This document shows, piece after piece, positions 45,547 through 56,693 of a DNA stretch of 64,000 bases (position 1 is its first letter; every line of letters starts with the position of its first letter). The translations under genes were made by a program, and so were the position numbers. Origin of the DNA: Endothia cerciana (Eukaryota; Ascomycota; Sordariomycetes; Diaporthales; Cryphonectriaceae). The stretch lies in contig JALRMH010000003.1 of NCBI GenBank assembly GCA_026119935.1, positions 620,001 through 684,000 of the forward strand. Direction: 5' to 3'. A model generated the notes under the pieces. It did not search any database. It saw only the letters and a list, made by a program, of their open reading frames with translations, and was not told where the DNA came from.

Positions 45547-47293
45547 GGGTGGTGGCCTGTCAGGAGCACAGCAACCGCGCAGCGTGCAGAAAAGCGATCA
45601 CCCGCGCAAGAAGCCCCGAGGAATCCCTCACAGGTTCGAGCCCGCCATGTCGTCTTATCTGCCGGCTTTACCGGTCGTCCTCCCACCCCCCACCCCCCTC
45701 CTCCCCATCCTGCTACCTCCATGGGAGCAATCTTGTTGCCAATGGGGCGCCGATACAGTCCCGAGCTGGCGGGCGGTTCAAGTCTGTCTCTGCTTCGTCC
45801 CGGTCCAGCTTCTGCTTGCGTGCTTGCTTGTTTCCCTTTAGCTCTCACCCTCCTCCGTGTTTTTGCCTTGCTTGCCTCCTCGGCGTCGGTGACTTCTCCT
45901 GCTGACCCCCCACGCGCCCTCCCTCCTGTCCTCTCCTCCCATGGGCAAGCCACTTCGGTAACCGGGCTGAGCTCAGCTGCGCACCTCCAAGCGTCGCCGT
46001 TGTCCCCCCTCCCCCCATCACCCCCCTGACAATAGACACCGAGTGAGCCAGGACCAAGAAAAAACCAAAATCCTCGTCTTCGGCGCGCCAGCCGGATTGA
46101 CGGTCGGGGAGGGGGGAGGACGGGGGGAGGGGGGCAAACACAAGCACGGTTTAAGGTCTCGCAGCCGTAGTGCTGCCCTCTGACGGCTTTGCCAGGTGAT
46201 CCCACCCGAGCCCATCGCCCGGTCGCCAACTGACGGGCCGGCGTCGTGATACGCGGGACAGCACATATCTTTGCCGCTCGAAGTATATATATACCTGAGG
46301 CGCATGTTATTGGCTGCGTCGGTAGGCTGTTACCTGCAGCTGCGGGTTGGGGGGATGATATATGTGGTAAGCAAGAGGTAGACTTCCCCCCTCCCCTTCA
46401 CGCCTTGTCTTAGCCAGTGTCGCGACCAGTCGGTCGCGCTGCCTTGGGAGTGGAGGGGGGTTGGTTGTTAACGTGTGCGTACTGTACTTGTAACCCTGTA
46501 GAACAGCGGACACGGTGCGTATGTCTGAGAAAGGAAGAGGGCCCAGGGCCGAGACCGTCTAACCTCGATGCCCAGACAGTGACGGTACGACATAAGCCGT
46601 CAGTGGCTTGATGGGATGTCACAAAAGGCTGTCCCCTACTACAACATGAGGGCTTTTCACGGCGTGGGCTACTGGTCATCGGCTCGCGAGGAAGCGAGGG
46701 GTTATGACAACGGGGACGCCTTCAGCCTATTACACTGCTCTCTATTCGAAGCTACATATCCCAGCCGTCTGATTGATGATCCCTGATGAGAAGACTCCGT
46801 GCTATTCTACCTTACTGTCAAACTTGAAGGGGCTGCCCTCCGACTATTCAAGTACAAAGAGCCTACAGTGGCAATCTCGTCCTGAACAGGAGGTCGCCCG
46901 AATGAGGGGGTATCCTATCCTAGTAAGTCTTCCAGCGAAGTAAAGACGACAAAGACAGATGAAAAAAAAAAGCCTGCGTGTATGATGCAGGATGGTGTTG
47001 CGATGTATATATATCAGCGATCCGACCAAGCGGCCGACTCCAATGCAAACCCCCACCCCGAGCAACTAGTAGCCAAGCCGGAGGCGTAGCCAAATATCTC
47101 ATCGAGAGCAAGAGTGGATGTCAACCGGCTCCAGCCCGGTCGAGATGCATAGAAATCGGGTGCTTGTCGTATTCTGGCCAATGCTTCTGTCGTGCGTCTC
47201 CGACTCTCATGCAGTCCTTCTCATATCGTGTCTCGACGTATTAATCCATGGCTCATTACGTATCGAAGAGTTGGCCCAGCCGATGGTCGCTTC

Positions 47294-49296
47294 CTATTCC
47301 CTGATGGTGGTCTCACGGGGAGAGACCACCTCCTCCTTCTTGGCCCCGACGCCGCCGAACCACCCGCCAATCCAGCTCTGCCTCTTGTTCGCCGCGGCCT
47401 GTGCCTCATTGTTCTCCTGCACCAGCCTAAGGGGCCTCGGCTTGTTGCCCGCCGCGAACGTCTGTGTCACCCTCTTCTCGCGCTCGCGGGGAGGGCTCTG
47501 GTTCGGGGTGCTGTTGACCGTGTCCTTGTCGCCGTTCGCCATCGACGACGAGTCGCCGCTGACGCTCGACGTCTCGCTGCGCATGCTGCCAGGGAAATTG
47601 CCGGGAACCGAGGCCGCCGTGGCCCCAGAGGTGTTGCGCTCGCGCTGGGGTGTGTTGAAGAAGTCCCGGGACGAACGCAGGGTTGGGGATAAAGGGCCGT
47701 CCGGGCCCTTGTACATCTGGTTGACGAGCGAGGCCGCGCCGGTGAACTGCTCGCTCATAGGCCGTGTGCGCCGCGTCGACTGCGAGCGCCCCAGCCCGAT
47801 CGGGATACTAGGTGCCGTTTCAGGGTTGAAGTGCGCGCTGTTAGCCGCCACTGGCATCACCGACATGGGACGAGGTCTGGGCTTGGTGGGAGGTGCTGCT
47901 GCACCAGTGGCCATCGACTTGGCGCGCTGCAGAACAGACGTCCCGGAAGCCTGCCTCAGCTCGTTAGGCGGGGGCGGCAAGTCCTTGTCGGTGTTGGGCT
48001 TCGCGCCGTTCTCGGTCTGGTCGAGGATGTGCTCGAAATCCTGGTGCTGCAGGAGGCGCTCGATAATCCTGTTAATATATAGCGTCAAAGCCTTATTCTG
48101 GTCCTTCATGGACCGCAGCTCAGCCTCGAGGCGTCGGGCGTGCTCGCTCTGTTCCTGCTCCTCGCCCTCGGCGGCATCATTGAGCTCGTCGGCCAGACTG
48201 GCGCCGCCTGTCTTGCCCTCGAGAGCGGCCAAGGCGTCCTCATTGCTCTGCGCGCCACGCATGTAGCTGAAGTCGTCCTTGCCGAAGTCACCATTCAGCG
48301 TTTTCTCCTGCAGCAATAACTGGTAGCTCTCGTTGTCCTCCATGAGGCGCGCGTTGGCCATGCGGGTCTCCATGAGCAGGCGCTCGACCTCTTGTAGCCT
48401 ACCACCACCCTGGTTCTCAGACTCCACGAGCTTGATCTGGGCCTCCGCAAGTTCGAGCCGCAAGGACTCGATGAGCTTGTCTTTCTGGAGGATGAGCTTG
48501 GATTGATTCCTGGAGTCACTGCGCTGGAGAGATGCTGGTGGTGCGAAGCTGCCCCCTTCGAGGGATGGCGATCCCGGGTTGGCTGCATGCAACTGTTAGC
48601 CTCTTTGCCATTGACCAAGGGTTTATCAAGTCGGTCGTGGAATAGACGCTTACCCGATCTCGTCGGCCTGGGCTCGTCCTCGCCGGCCATCTTCTGCTGA
48701 TTCAGGGAGTCCTTCAGGCGCGCAATGACCATCTGCAGCTCCTCTTCCCTGTTGGCCATGTCTTCCTTCTCCTTGACCATGGCGGAGCGCTCAGCCTCGT
48801 AGATGGCCTCCATCTCCCTGATCTTGCGGGTGGCCTCCCTCTTCTCATTCTGCAGGCCCTCAGTCTGCTCCTCGAGCTCGTGGCACTTTTCCTCGTACTT
48901 GATCTGCTCCTTTGTGACCTCGTCGAACCGGGCCTGGAGCACCTCGGCCTGTTTCCTGTACTCCTCGGACGAGATCTCGGCCTTGCCTAGGCGGTCCTTC
49001 AGGTCGTCGAGCATGGCAAGCTTCTCGGCGCGAGCTGCCTCCTCCTCCTCCACGGACGAGTCGGTAGTGCTGGGGAGGGGTGACTCCTTCCGCTGGCCCG
49101 CGGCTGCTCGAGCAGACACCGGCGTGCCAGTGCGGAAAGAGCGTGTCCTAGCGTGGCTCACGGCGGGGCGCTCAGCGAGGTTGCCGTTCGGCGTGGACGA
49201 TCGAGGAGTGGCTCGCGACGTGGAGGACGTGGACGAAGTCGCCGAATTGGGGTCCCGACCCGTGACGGCTGGTTTTTTGGCCGCGATTGTCGACAT
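47294..49296 (-). CDS. Coiled-coil protein of unknown function
   Basis: Two exons, 48654-49296 and 47294-48582, joined through a 71-nt intron (GTAAGC...ATGCAG); 643 aa. The N-terminus is Ser/Thr/Arg-rich (MSTIAAKKPAVTGRDPN). Long coiled coils cover about residues 80-208 and 235-310, with a third segment around 365-400 (RRLEAELRSMKDQNKALTL). The rest is Ser/Pro-rich, ending in a Trp/Gly motif (RQSWIGGWFGG) near the C-terminus. Proteins of this plan are annotated in filamentous fungi as M-protein-repeat or myosin-tail-like; a tethering or scaffold role is plausible but not shown. The open frame extends upstream to 49350 through a C12 run encoding prolines; the ATG at 49294-49296 is preferred because homopolymer runs are otherwise outside intact genes. 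Confidence 0.8.
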
Positions 49297-52000
49297 GATC
49301 GAGCGAGTGATGGTTTTGGGGGGGGGGGGTATCAATAGGTAGGGCTTCACTCGTCGGACGGGCTGGGAGAAAGGAAGAACAGCCGAAAGACGGTCAGGAA
49401 ACGCGCTATCGCGAGGTGGTTTATAAACAAACCGAGTCGGTAAATGGCGTGGGCAAGATGCGGTGAGGGGGATGCAGTGGTACCGGATCCTGAACAGAGC
49501 GTTGTCAAGTGGATCACTGCCCGGTATCCAATGTCCAGTGTCAATATCCCAAGTCGAGCCAGGGAAAAGCCGTGAGCGCAGGCGGGAAGGATTGATGGGG
49601 GGGATGGCCCGGGGGTATGCGGCTAGCGAGGCGTCAATGCGCGCACGCTTGGCTTTGCGCTTTACTCGATCAAAAAGAGTCTGGAATGAGTCGCACCAAG
49701 CAACGAACGGGTTGTAAAGGCCTGCGTGTATGTATGTATTCTTAGCAGCAGGTGGCGTAGCTGATCGTGTTCCGTGCTGCGCGTAGCGATTGCGGCAGAG
49801 CCCGATTTTTAGACTCGACGCACCTCAGCGAACGAGCCACAGAGGGTGGTGGACAGTCACGGTCACAGCCCGGTCAGCAGCACTGCAGCAGGACAGGGCA
49901 TGCAACGAGTGCGCCCCGAGGCAACCAAGGAATGATACCATCGAATAAATTGTTAGCGCGTTAAGAAGCCACAGCCGTGTCAGCCAGCCCCATCTAACAA
50001 AAGTGGCTCTTCATGGTACTTATGACATTTCACTCCCTTCTCTGCCCCAGCAACCGTCCTTCCTCCCCCCCCCCCCCTGCCACAGTGAGAACAGGCTACC
50101 TGCGCTGTGCTCGGGAGGGCTCATCCGCCCCCTTTTCTCCGTCACCACTGATAGGATGTCCTTCAGAACATCCAGCCCGGCGCATAAGGCTGACGAGAGA
50201 GATCGTGGATGAGGTATAGGGCGGATGACGATAACAGACTGCCCTCTTAGTCCGTCCCTACTATAGTGTCTGTCCGTTTTGACGGACCGCTGCTAGCGAT
50301 AACTTGCAGCACTGTCTGCATTTCTGACCAGAAAGATTTCATACGCCCACACGTTCCAAGCCCGAAACACCATGACCTACCCCTTCGCCAGTCAGACAGA
50401 GAAAGATGCCCATACAAAATCCCAGGCCGCGGTCACAGAGTGTCACTGTCGTCACGAAACCCAGAAAGAGTTTGCAGCCTCTCCAGGACAACCAGATGAA
50501 GCAGGTCAGCGAGTTCTTCCTGAAACACCGGGCCCCTATTCGTGAGCTTCATCCCTACGAGCAATATCCCGGTCTCAGATACCGTCTTGCCGTCCCAACC
50601 TCCCCATCTGCCCTGGCGTGCTTGAATGCTTGAGCCATCAACAGCACCCGGCTTCCATCCCATTTCTATAATCTCTGCCTGGCAGACAGCCCGGGAAAGC
50701 AGTCCTTCACGGTTCTCTGCGTGCATTGCCAGGGCCGGAGATTTGAATGGGGTTTCCGGCCATCGATGACCCTCTTGATTTGTCGCCTCATCTGGATGTT
50801 TATGCCGCACGCGCAACGACTGGGTATGTCACACATCCTGCAAGTCCCGGTGCTGTGGTCGGAGGGAACACTCTCTGTATTCCACTGCAGGACCCTAGAA
50901 GATGGGATAGATGATTCATCCATCTTGTGTGGGTTTTGTGACGTTCAAAGACGTCGGTTGCTATGGGTGTGTATTCCTGGACGTGTGAGATAGGGGCGGC
51001 CGTCTGTAGGTCCGGAGCGAGGGGCAGCAGCACCAGGCTGAACTATTCTCCGTCTTGTCAGCGGACGCTTGGATGTCTCTGTGGGCCGTGATAGCCGGGA
51101 CTCCCGAATCATGGATCGCAAGTCCTGGCAAGGGGGTCAGAATGGCCATCATGAGACCGCGAGCTGCACAACGGCTGCCATATTTGTATGGAGCGAAAGT
51201 GCCCGCTGGGCAAGAGGGCTTGGAGAGGCCTCTACGGATCAATTCTTAGCGGGCCTGGCTGCGTTCAGGGAGCCCGGCACAGCAATGTAGAATAAGTCTC
51301 CAACGCAATGAACTAACTCTCTCTTGTCCAGTGCAGTCATGTATTCTGCATTTCGGGAAGTAGGGCTGCGGCCTTGATTGCGCTAGGACAGCAGTCGAAC
51401 AGAATGATAGATAGACACTGATGACTTCATCTGAGTGGTGTGACAGTGTAAAGACTGGCTAGAACAAGTAGTGGGGTGAAAGTGAGGGCTCAGGGGAGCT
51501 AATAGCGATGCCAAACATATCGTGGATGGCACGGCAAGTGCCTTGAGTCTACCAAGATCGTTTTACGAGTTCAACCCGGGACTCCAATCATTCGGGGTGC
51601 AGCTGTGGCATCTAGACATCGAATGGGAGACAGGCGAAGAAGACGAACTAGCTCTTGCGGCAGAAAAGATGACGTTGCGAACAGGTGTCGACACATCATC
51701 ACAACGCTCACTTCGCTCACTTCTATACGGTCAGAGGGAATGTACTCGGTCAAGTCGGCGACGCGGCCAGATGAATTGGAGTGGATGATGAAGCGTATCT
51801 CATGATGCTACCTTAAGCCATCTTGGAGACTCGTGCGCCCCTTCTTCTTGGGGTTGTCAACCGACAACCTGGGTATCATTTCCCTTTGAAGACTTTTGTG
51901 TTTCCCAGACCATGTTCCATCGACCTTTTTGGTGCATCACTGCCTTCGTGAACCGAACCGAAACGCCAGGCTAACCCATCAGACGCTCAGCAGTCGTGAT
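49297..52000. other. Intergenic region upstream of the coiled-coil gene
   Basis: 2.7 kb with no gene recognised. It has a G12 run (49318-49329) just before the coiled-coil start and a C13 run (50065-50077). Short open frames at 50013-51788 show no domain. Confidence 0.5.
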
Positions 52001-52587
52001 TTACGACACCTGCTCGCTGAGGATGTCGGAGTCACCAGCGTCGAGGACGGCCATGGTGGAGCAGCGGAAGAGCTTTCCGCAAGCAGTGCCCAGCTCAATC
52101 TGGAGTGTGGGGGGGGGGGAGATTCAGGTCAGCTCATACTGTTACCCTCCAGAGAAAACAGGTCTCTCCTTCTCGGGGTTGAGGCCGTGCATGCACGGCG
52201 GAGGCAGCGCGGCAAGCCTCCTCCGAAGAAAGATCGGTTGTTTGTAGAGATGTAGAATGTGTATGCACTCACGTTGGTGCCGCCGTAGTGGTGGACGGGA
52301 GCCTTGGACAGCATGGAGTAGTACTCCAGCTCGGACTTGCGGAGAGGAGGGGTGTTGCCGGAGATCAGGACCAGCTTGGCCTTGCCAGAGCGGAGGGCTG
52401 TAACAATTGATTGTTAGTATCAGAATCATCAAGGAATAGGGGGGGGGGGGGGCATGTGCAGTGGCCGAGAAAAGGACTTACCCTTCAGGGTGGACTTGTA
52501 ACCCAGAGTGACCTTACCCGACTTCATCACAAGGGCGAGACGGGAGTTGAGGGTGTCACCGGTCTTGGTCTTCTTCTTAGGGGCCAT
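52001..52587 (-). CDS. RPL30: 60S ribosomal protein eL30
   Basis: Three exons on the minus strand: 52482-52587, 52273-52397 and 52001-52099; 109 aa, the normal length. Sequence landmarks are MAPKKKTKTGDTLNSRLALV, MKSGKVTLGYKSTLK, ISGNTPPLRKSELEYY, VHHYGGTNIELGTACGK and the end LDAGDSDILSEQVS. eL30 is a kink-turn RNA-binding protein at the subunit interface; in budding yeast it also represses splicing and translation of its own transcript. Both introns hold C runs on the coding strand (C14 in intron 1; C11 right before the acceptor of intron 2). It is divergent from uL16, with 392 bp between the start codons. Confidence 0.97.
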
Positions 52588-52979
52588 CTTGACTGAGTTG
52601 TGATGAAGATTGTCGGGGGTGTGTTGGTCGTCGGGTTGTCGAAGAGATGGCTCAAGTTAGAGGAAGACTGGCGATAGGAATTTCAGCAGTTTAGACTTTT
52701 CGACGGGTGCAAGCGCCTTAGGTAATCCAGACAAGCGCAGACTGGAGCAGCCCGCATCACGTGCCTGGCGATGCACGGGCCATTTTCACCAGTTCTGCGG
52801 ACTACGGATCAACCTCGCACCTCGCACTTGCTGACTGATGTGGCGCTCGTTTTGCCGCCTGGTCTGATTTCAAAGCAGGGTCACAGAAAAAAGAGGGACG
52901 GCCGCCTTTACTCTGCCTCAACCTCCAGCAACGACTTCACCAACGACACCCTTATCACGACCTCCATCAATCAGTCAAA
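52588..52979. promoter_or_regulatory. Shared divergent promoter interval of eL30 and uL16
   Basis: Only 392 bp separate the two ribosomal-protein start codons, so both core promoters and leaders must fit here. The plus-strand end is C/A-rich (CACCAACGACACC) as in leaders of highly expressed fungal genes. A GGGTCACAGA stretch (about 52877-52887) loosely resembles the Homol-D element (CAGTCACA) of fungal ribosomal-protein promoters; this match is weak. Confidence 0.7.
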
Positions 52980-53978
52980 ATGGCGCGTCGTCCGGCTCGT
53001 TGCTACCGTTACTGCAAGAACAAGGTGAGCAACAACCACGGAGAAATCGCTGCACGATGGGAACCTGGTCGGGAAACGAGTCGATCCCGAAAAGTCTGCA
53101 AACGCAAGAGCACGGAGGCATCAGAACGTCAGCGACGTCGTTACGATGGCTGTGCTCATCGACATTCTGGTGGTCACAATATTGGAGGCGTTTTGCAGAC
53201 TGAGGAGGGGTTCATTCTTCCCACGATCGGGGGATATCATGAGGCAGGCATCCGCAAGAGAAGACCAGAATTGCTAACGTCGCTTCCCTTACCAGCCCTA
53301 CCCCAAGTCCCGGTTCAACCGTGGTGTGCCCGACCCCAAGATTCGCATCTTCGACCTGGGCCGTAAGCGTGCGACCGTCGACGACTTCCCTCTCTGCATC
53401 CACCTTGTCTCCAACGAGTATGAGCAGTTGAGCTCCGAGGCCCTCGAGGCCGCCCGTATTTGCGCCAACAAGTACCTGGTCAAGACCGCCGGAAAGGAAG
53501 GTTTCCATCTGCGTGTCCGCGCTCACCCTTTCCACGTCGTCCGTATCAACAAGATGTTGTCTTGCGCCGGTGCCGATAGACTGCAGACTGGTATGCGCGG
53601 TGCCTGGGGCAAGCCCAACGGCACTGTCGCTCGTGTCAACATCGGTCAGATCATCATGAGCGTCCGCACTCGTGACTCTAGTACGTCCAGACTACGCTCC
53701 AGAGCAGAATCGTCAAGAAGAAGGCATGAGCTGACGAGTAATCAACAGACCGAGGCGTCGCCCTCGAGGCCCTCCGCCGCTCCCAGTACAAGTTCCCCGG
53801 TCGCCAAAAGATCATCATCTCCAAGAACTGGGGTTTCACTCCCCTCCGCCGCGACGAGTACCTGGAGAAGAAGGCTGCTGGCCGCGTCAAGGTGGATGGT
53901 GCCTACGTGCAGTTCCTTGCCAACCACGGTCCTCTCGAGTACAACATGAAGCGCTTCCCCGAGGCTTTCGAGGCCTAA
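52980..53978 (+). CDS. RPL10: 60S ribosomal protein uL16 (L10)
   Basis: Three exons: 52980-53024, 53296-53680 and 53749-53978; 219 aa, close to yeast Rpl10 (221). It starts MARRPARCYRYCKNK and continues PYPKSRFNRGVPDPKIRIFD, with the uL16 signatures HPFHVVRINKMLSCAGADRL, QTGMRGAWGKPNGTVARV and KIIISKNWGFTPL. uL16 completes the peptidyl-transferase centre; its loading with Sqt1/Nmd3/Lsg1 is a late step in 60S maturation. The intron after codon 15 is long (271 nt) compared with the second (68 nt). Confidence 0.97.
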
Positions 53979-56693
53979 GGGCTGGGCGTTTTCTCTCTTG
54001 TTGTGCTTGCATGGGGAAACCGTACTGCATTTGGGAATCGGGCTGGCGTCAACAGGGTTTACTGGGGAGGAAGCCAATGGGCTGCGTGGTTGAATTAGAG
54101 CATCGCTCCCGATATGCGAGAGCCCTAGCTTTACGACACAAAACATGCAATTCGGATTCTGATCTATGAAAACTGATCCACTCGGGTCATTCGTCAGCAA
54201 CATTGGCAGTGGCAGCGTGGCAGGAATGTGATGGCATGTTTAACGAATGTGTCTTGCAAAGAGTCTGAAATGGTGTGAACGTGTGGAACAGCGCGCACTA
54301 GACAAGAGGCTCACGACTTGTTGCACAGTAAATGAACTCGCACCAACTCCCAAATGCCAAACACCAAGGCCAAGACAGCGACCAGATGGGTGTATGTCTC
54401 TTCCTGAGACGCCGGCGCTGGTCGTAGTCCAAACAATATACCCGTCTCAATGCGGAGCCATGCAATCATAACCACGAGTCCTGGTGGATCACGTGGAAAG
54501 GGGAATTAAACACTCTTCCAGCCTCTGTTGTACATACTGAGACCGTGCTCAGGGTGTCACTTATTCGTGTTAGGGCCGTATTTCCGTTTCCAGAAGAGGA
54601 AGAATTCAAAATCAGCTGGGACTCGGCATTTGTGCGAGTTGATCAAATCAAGGCTGCCATATTTTGGGGCAGGCATCATAACGTGATGGTCACTCCGGAA
54701 GCACACGCTCCCCCCTTTTTATTTTCTTTTGAGTAGCTGGCGGCGTCATGCTCGACGGCATCGATTTAAGTTCTGAACTTTCCTCACGTCAGTCTCTGTA
54801 AAGCCTCCGATCAACGCTTCCTTCTACATGACATGATGGAGTATACCAGATAAATACGACCCAGTAGCCTTTTGGTCTAGGTCCCATCGGCATCAGAAAG
54901 CAAGTAGCACGACGGACATAGTGAGGTCACCCCAGAGGTGCGATGCCGCTGCCGTAGACGGACGAGGCGGTCGGATGACAGAAACTATGGGTCCGGTGAT
55001 TATCTTATCATATTACCAAAGAGGAGAGGTCCCCTATTCCACGATAAGGGGCATGCATGTGTCCGTATGCAGTATGTAACGTTTGAAGCCTTTGAAAGCA
55101 TGAGGCGAGGGAAGACGGCAAAGGATTGGTGATATTCCTGCAAACATGCCACGACCCTTCGGCGCCCCCGCGTCCTTGCTATCGAGGGATGACAGACAAC
55201 GGACGCCACAACCCCCGGGTCGTAGGATGGTGGGCGGGGGCGGTAAAGGGCTGATAGACTGACTGATGTTCGAGATTGGCCTTGTGGCGGGAGGTAAGAA
55301 TAGACGGTCATGAACGGTCAAGCCGGGAGGAAGCAAGGGACGTGTGGTTCGCCATCTATCTTGCCTTGATCTGCTAGATGGTTGCTGGGGGACAGACAGT
55401 GCACGCCGCTTCTCTGAGACATTGGATCACACAGAATCTGGGTGTTTGACTTGTTGATCTTGTCTATGAGGGGTAGGTCCTGTAGATCTGCCATTGTCCG
55501 TCCATAGTGGGGGTGTTCCTCTACTATGGTACCTACATCATCACCACTATCCTCTTGTCCCTCGCCTCGAACCACCCGACCTGACCCATCCATCAGGCGC
55601 GCTTCCCACTCCATCCTTGAATCGCATCATCAGCCTGAAGTGTTCCATCCCGCCATTCCCGTGTCTCTCCTCTCAGATCCCCTGCCGCCCTTGCCTGCAT
55701 GCCCGACCATCTGCAGCCCTCAGGTGGTTTGCTATCTTGTCCCTGGACCTGGGTCCCTGACCTCAGCGTGCAAGTGATTGTTGGGGGCGCTTAGTCCACG
55801 AGCCTTACACCATCTCCTTCCATCCCATCAATTCTCTGTCCTCGTCACTGGCGTCCCCCAAGCCTTGGCTCGTCACCCTTGCATCCTCCAACATCCTCGT
55901 TTAGGACCATGTTGCTCCTCTCACCTCTGCACTGCGTTGCTGACTAGGGGCGAGTGAGCGATCATTCATCTCCCCATGGGACTTGGACAGACTCGGGAGT
56001 GCTTCGATCATCTCATCATTCGCCCTCTCGAGAAGCCCTACTCCGTCCTCCCAAAACATTACCAAGTCTGCTCCTCCCATGCCAGGTAATCACTCATGCA
56101 CTCTGGCGTAATCAACGCCACGGGACGCCTTATTACTACCGCTCTTCCCACAACGTCCGTACACACCCGACGACTCAAGAGCTTATCTTGCCTAACGACG
56201 TCTTACCTCACACCACTGTCAGCCATTTCTCGGGCGGACTGAGTCGACTGCATAAACAGCTACCACCTCCTGGGCTGTTGTTGACTCAGTTGGAAAGACC
56301 ACCGTGGCACAGAGACTGGTCGGCCTGCAGGGGTGCTCACTGGTGGACGATATCTATCGCACAGCAGCATTGCCATCCCACCAGACCTAGAGATCGCCGT
56401 GCTACGCCGTACCACACGACCACGTCCCCTTCCGCGCCTGCTTTACACAACATCTCCCTCTCTGTCACCGGTACACGACCCCGACACAAACTGGTCCCAT
56501 CTGCTGTCTTCACTTTTGCGACGCAGCATCAGACGGTCTCTCTCCTGCAGCGCAGTCGCCTCGCCATCGCATCGCAAAGCGGCGCATTGCGCCTTATCCA
56601 CATCCGGCGACCCCTCCACCCCTCGATTTAAAATAGCTGCCTCTCCGGCGACCTCCCTCCGCCTCGCCCAGCTCCTTGTCCCAGGTTCTCAGA
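53979..56693. other. Intergenic region between uL16 and the 613-aa gene
   Basis: 2.7 kb, no gene recognised. A plus-strand open frame at 55954-56631 is long but His/Pro/Ser-rich, and ends just before the next gene's start; I read it as part of a C-rich leader. A C6-T6-ATTTTCTTT junction (54711-54731) resembles the one at 24007. Confidence 0.5.

Larger units (their letters stand above)
40578..47293. other. 6.7 kb gene-free block rich in homopolymers and short tandem repeats
   Basis: I find no credible protein-coding gene. The VAC7 promoter lies at the left end; the right end abuts the 3' end of the coiled-coil gene. Ten poly(C)/poly(G) runs of 9-14 nt occur between 41552 and 44898, along with (CTGA)8 near 43646-43676, (GGAC)7 at 44374-44402 and a GTGTGC repeat at 45501-45546. 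Open frames on both strands (for example 42706-43248 minus, 45483-46229 minus) are low in complexity and lack starts or domains. Confidence 0.6.

Noticed and set aside
45600..45660. GGTTCGAGCCC resembling a tRNA box B
   Set aside because: No box A or acceptor-stem pairing in the right place upstream; not a tRNA.
47118..48266. 382-codon plus-strand open frame
   Set aside because: Lies antisense to the coiled-coil gene exon and is a codon-bias shadow.
49297..49350. Upstream start of the coiled-coil protein (18 extra residues)
   Set aside because: It would put a C12 homopolymer in coding sequence and has a weaker-looking N-terminus than the ATG at 49294-49296.
55954..56631. 225-codon plus-strand open frame before the 613-aa gene
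   Set aside because: His/Pro/Ser-rich with no motif; C-rich leader sequence gives such open frames by composition.
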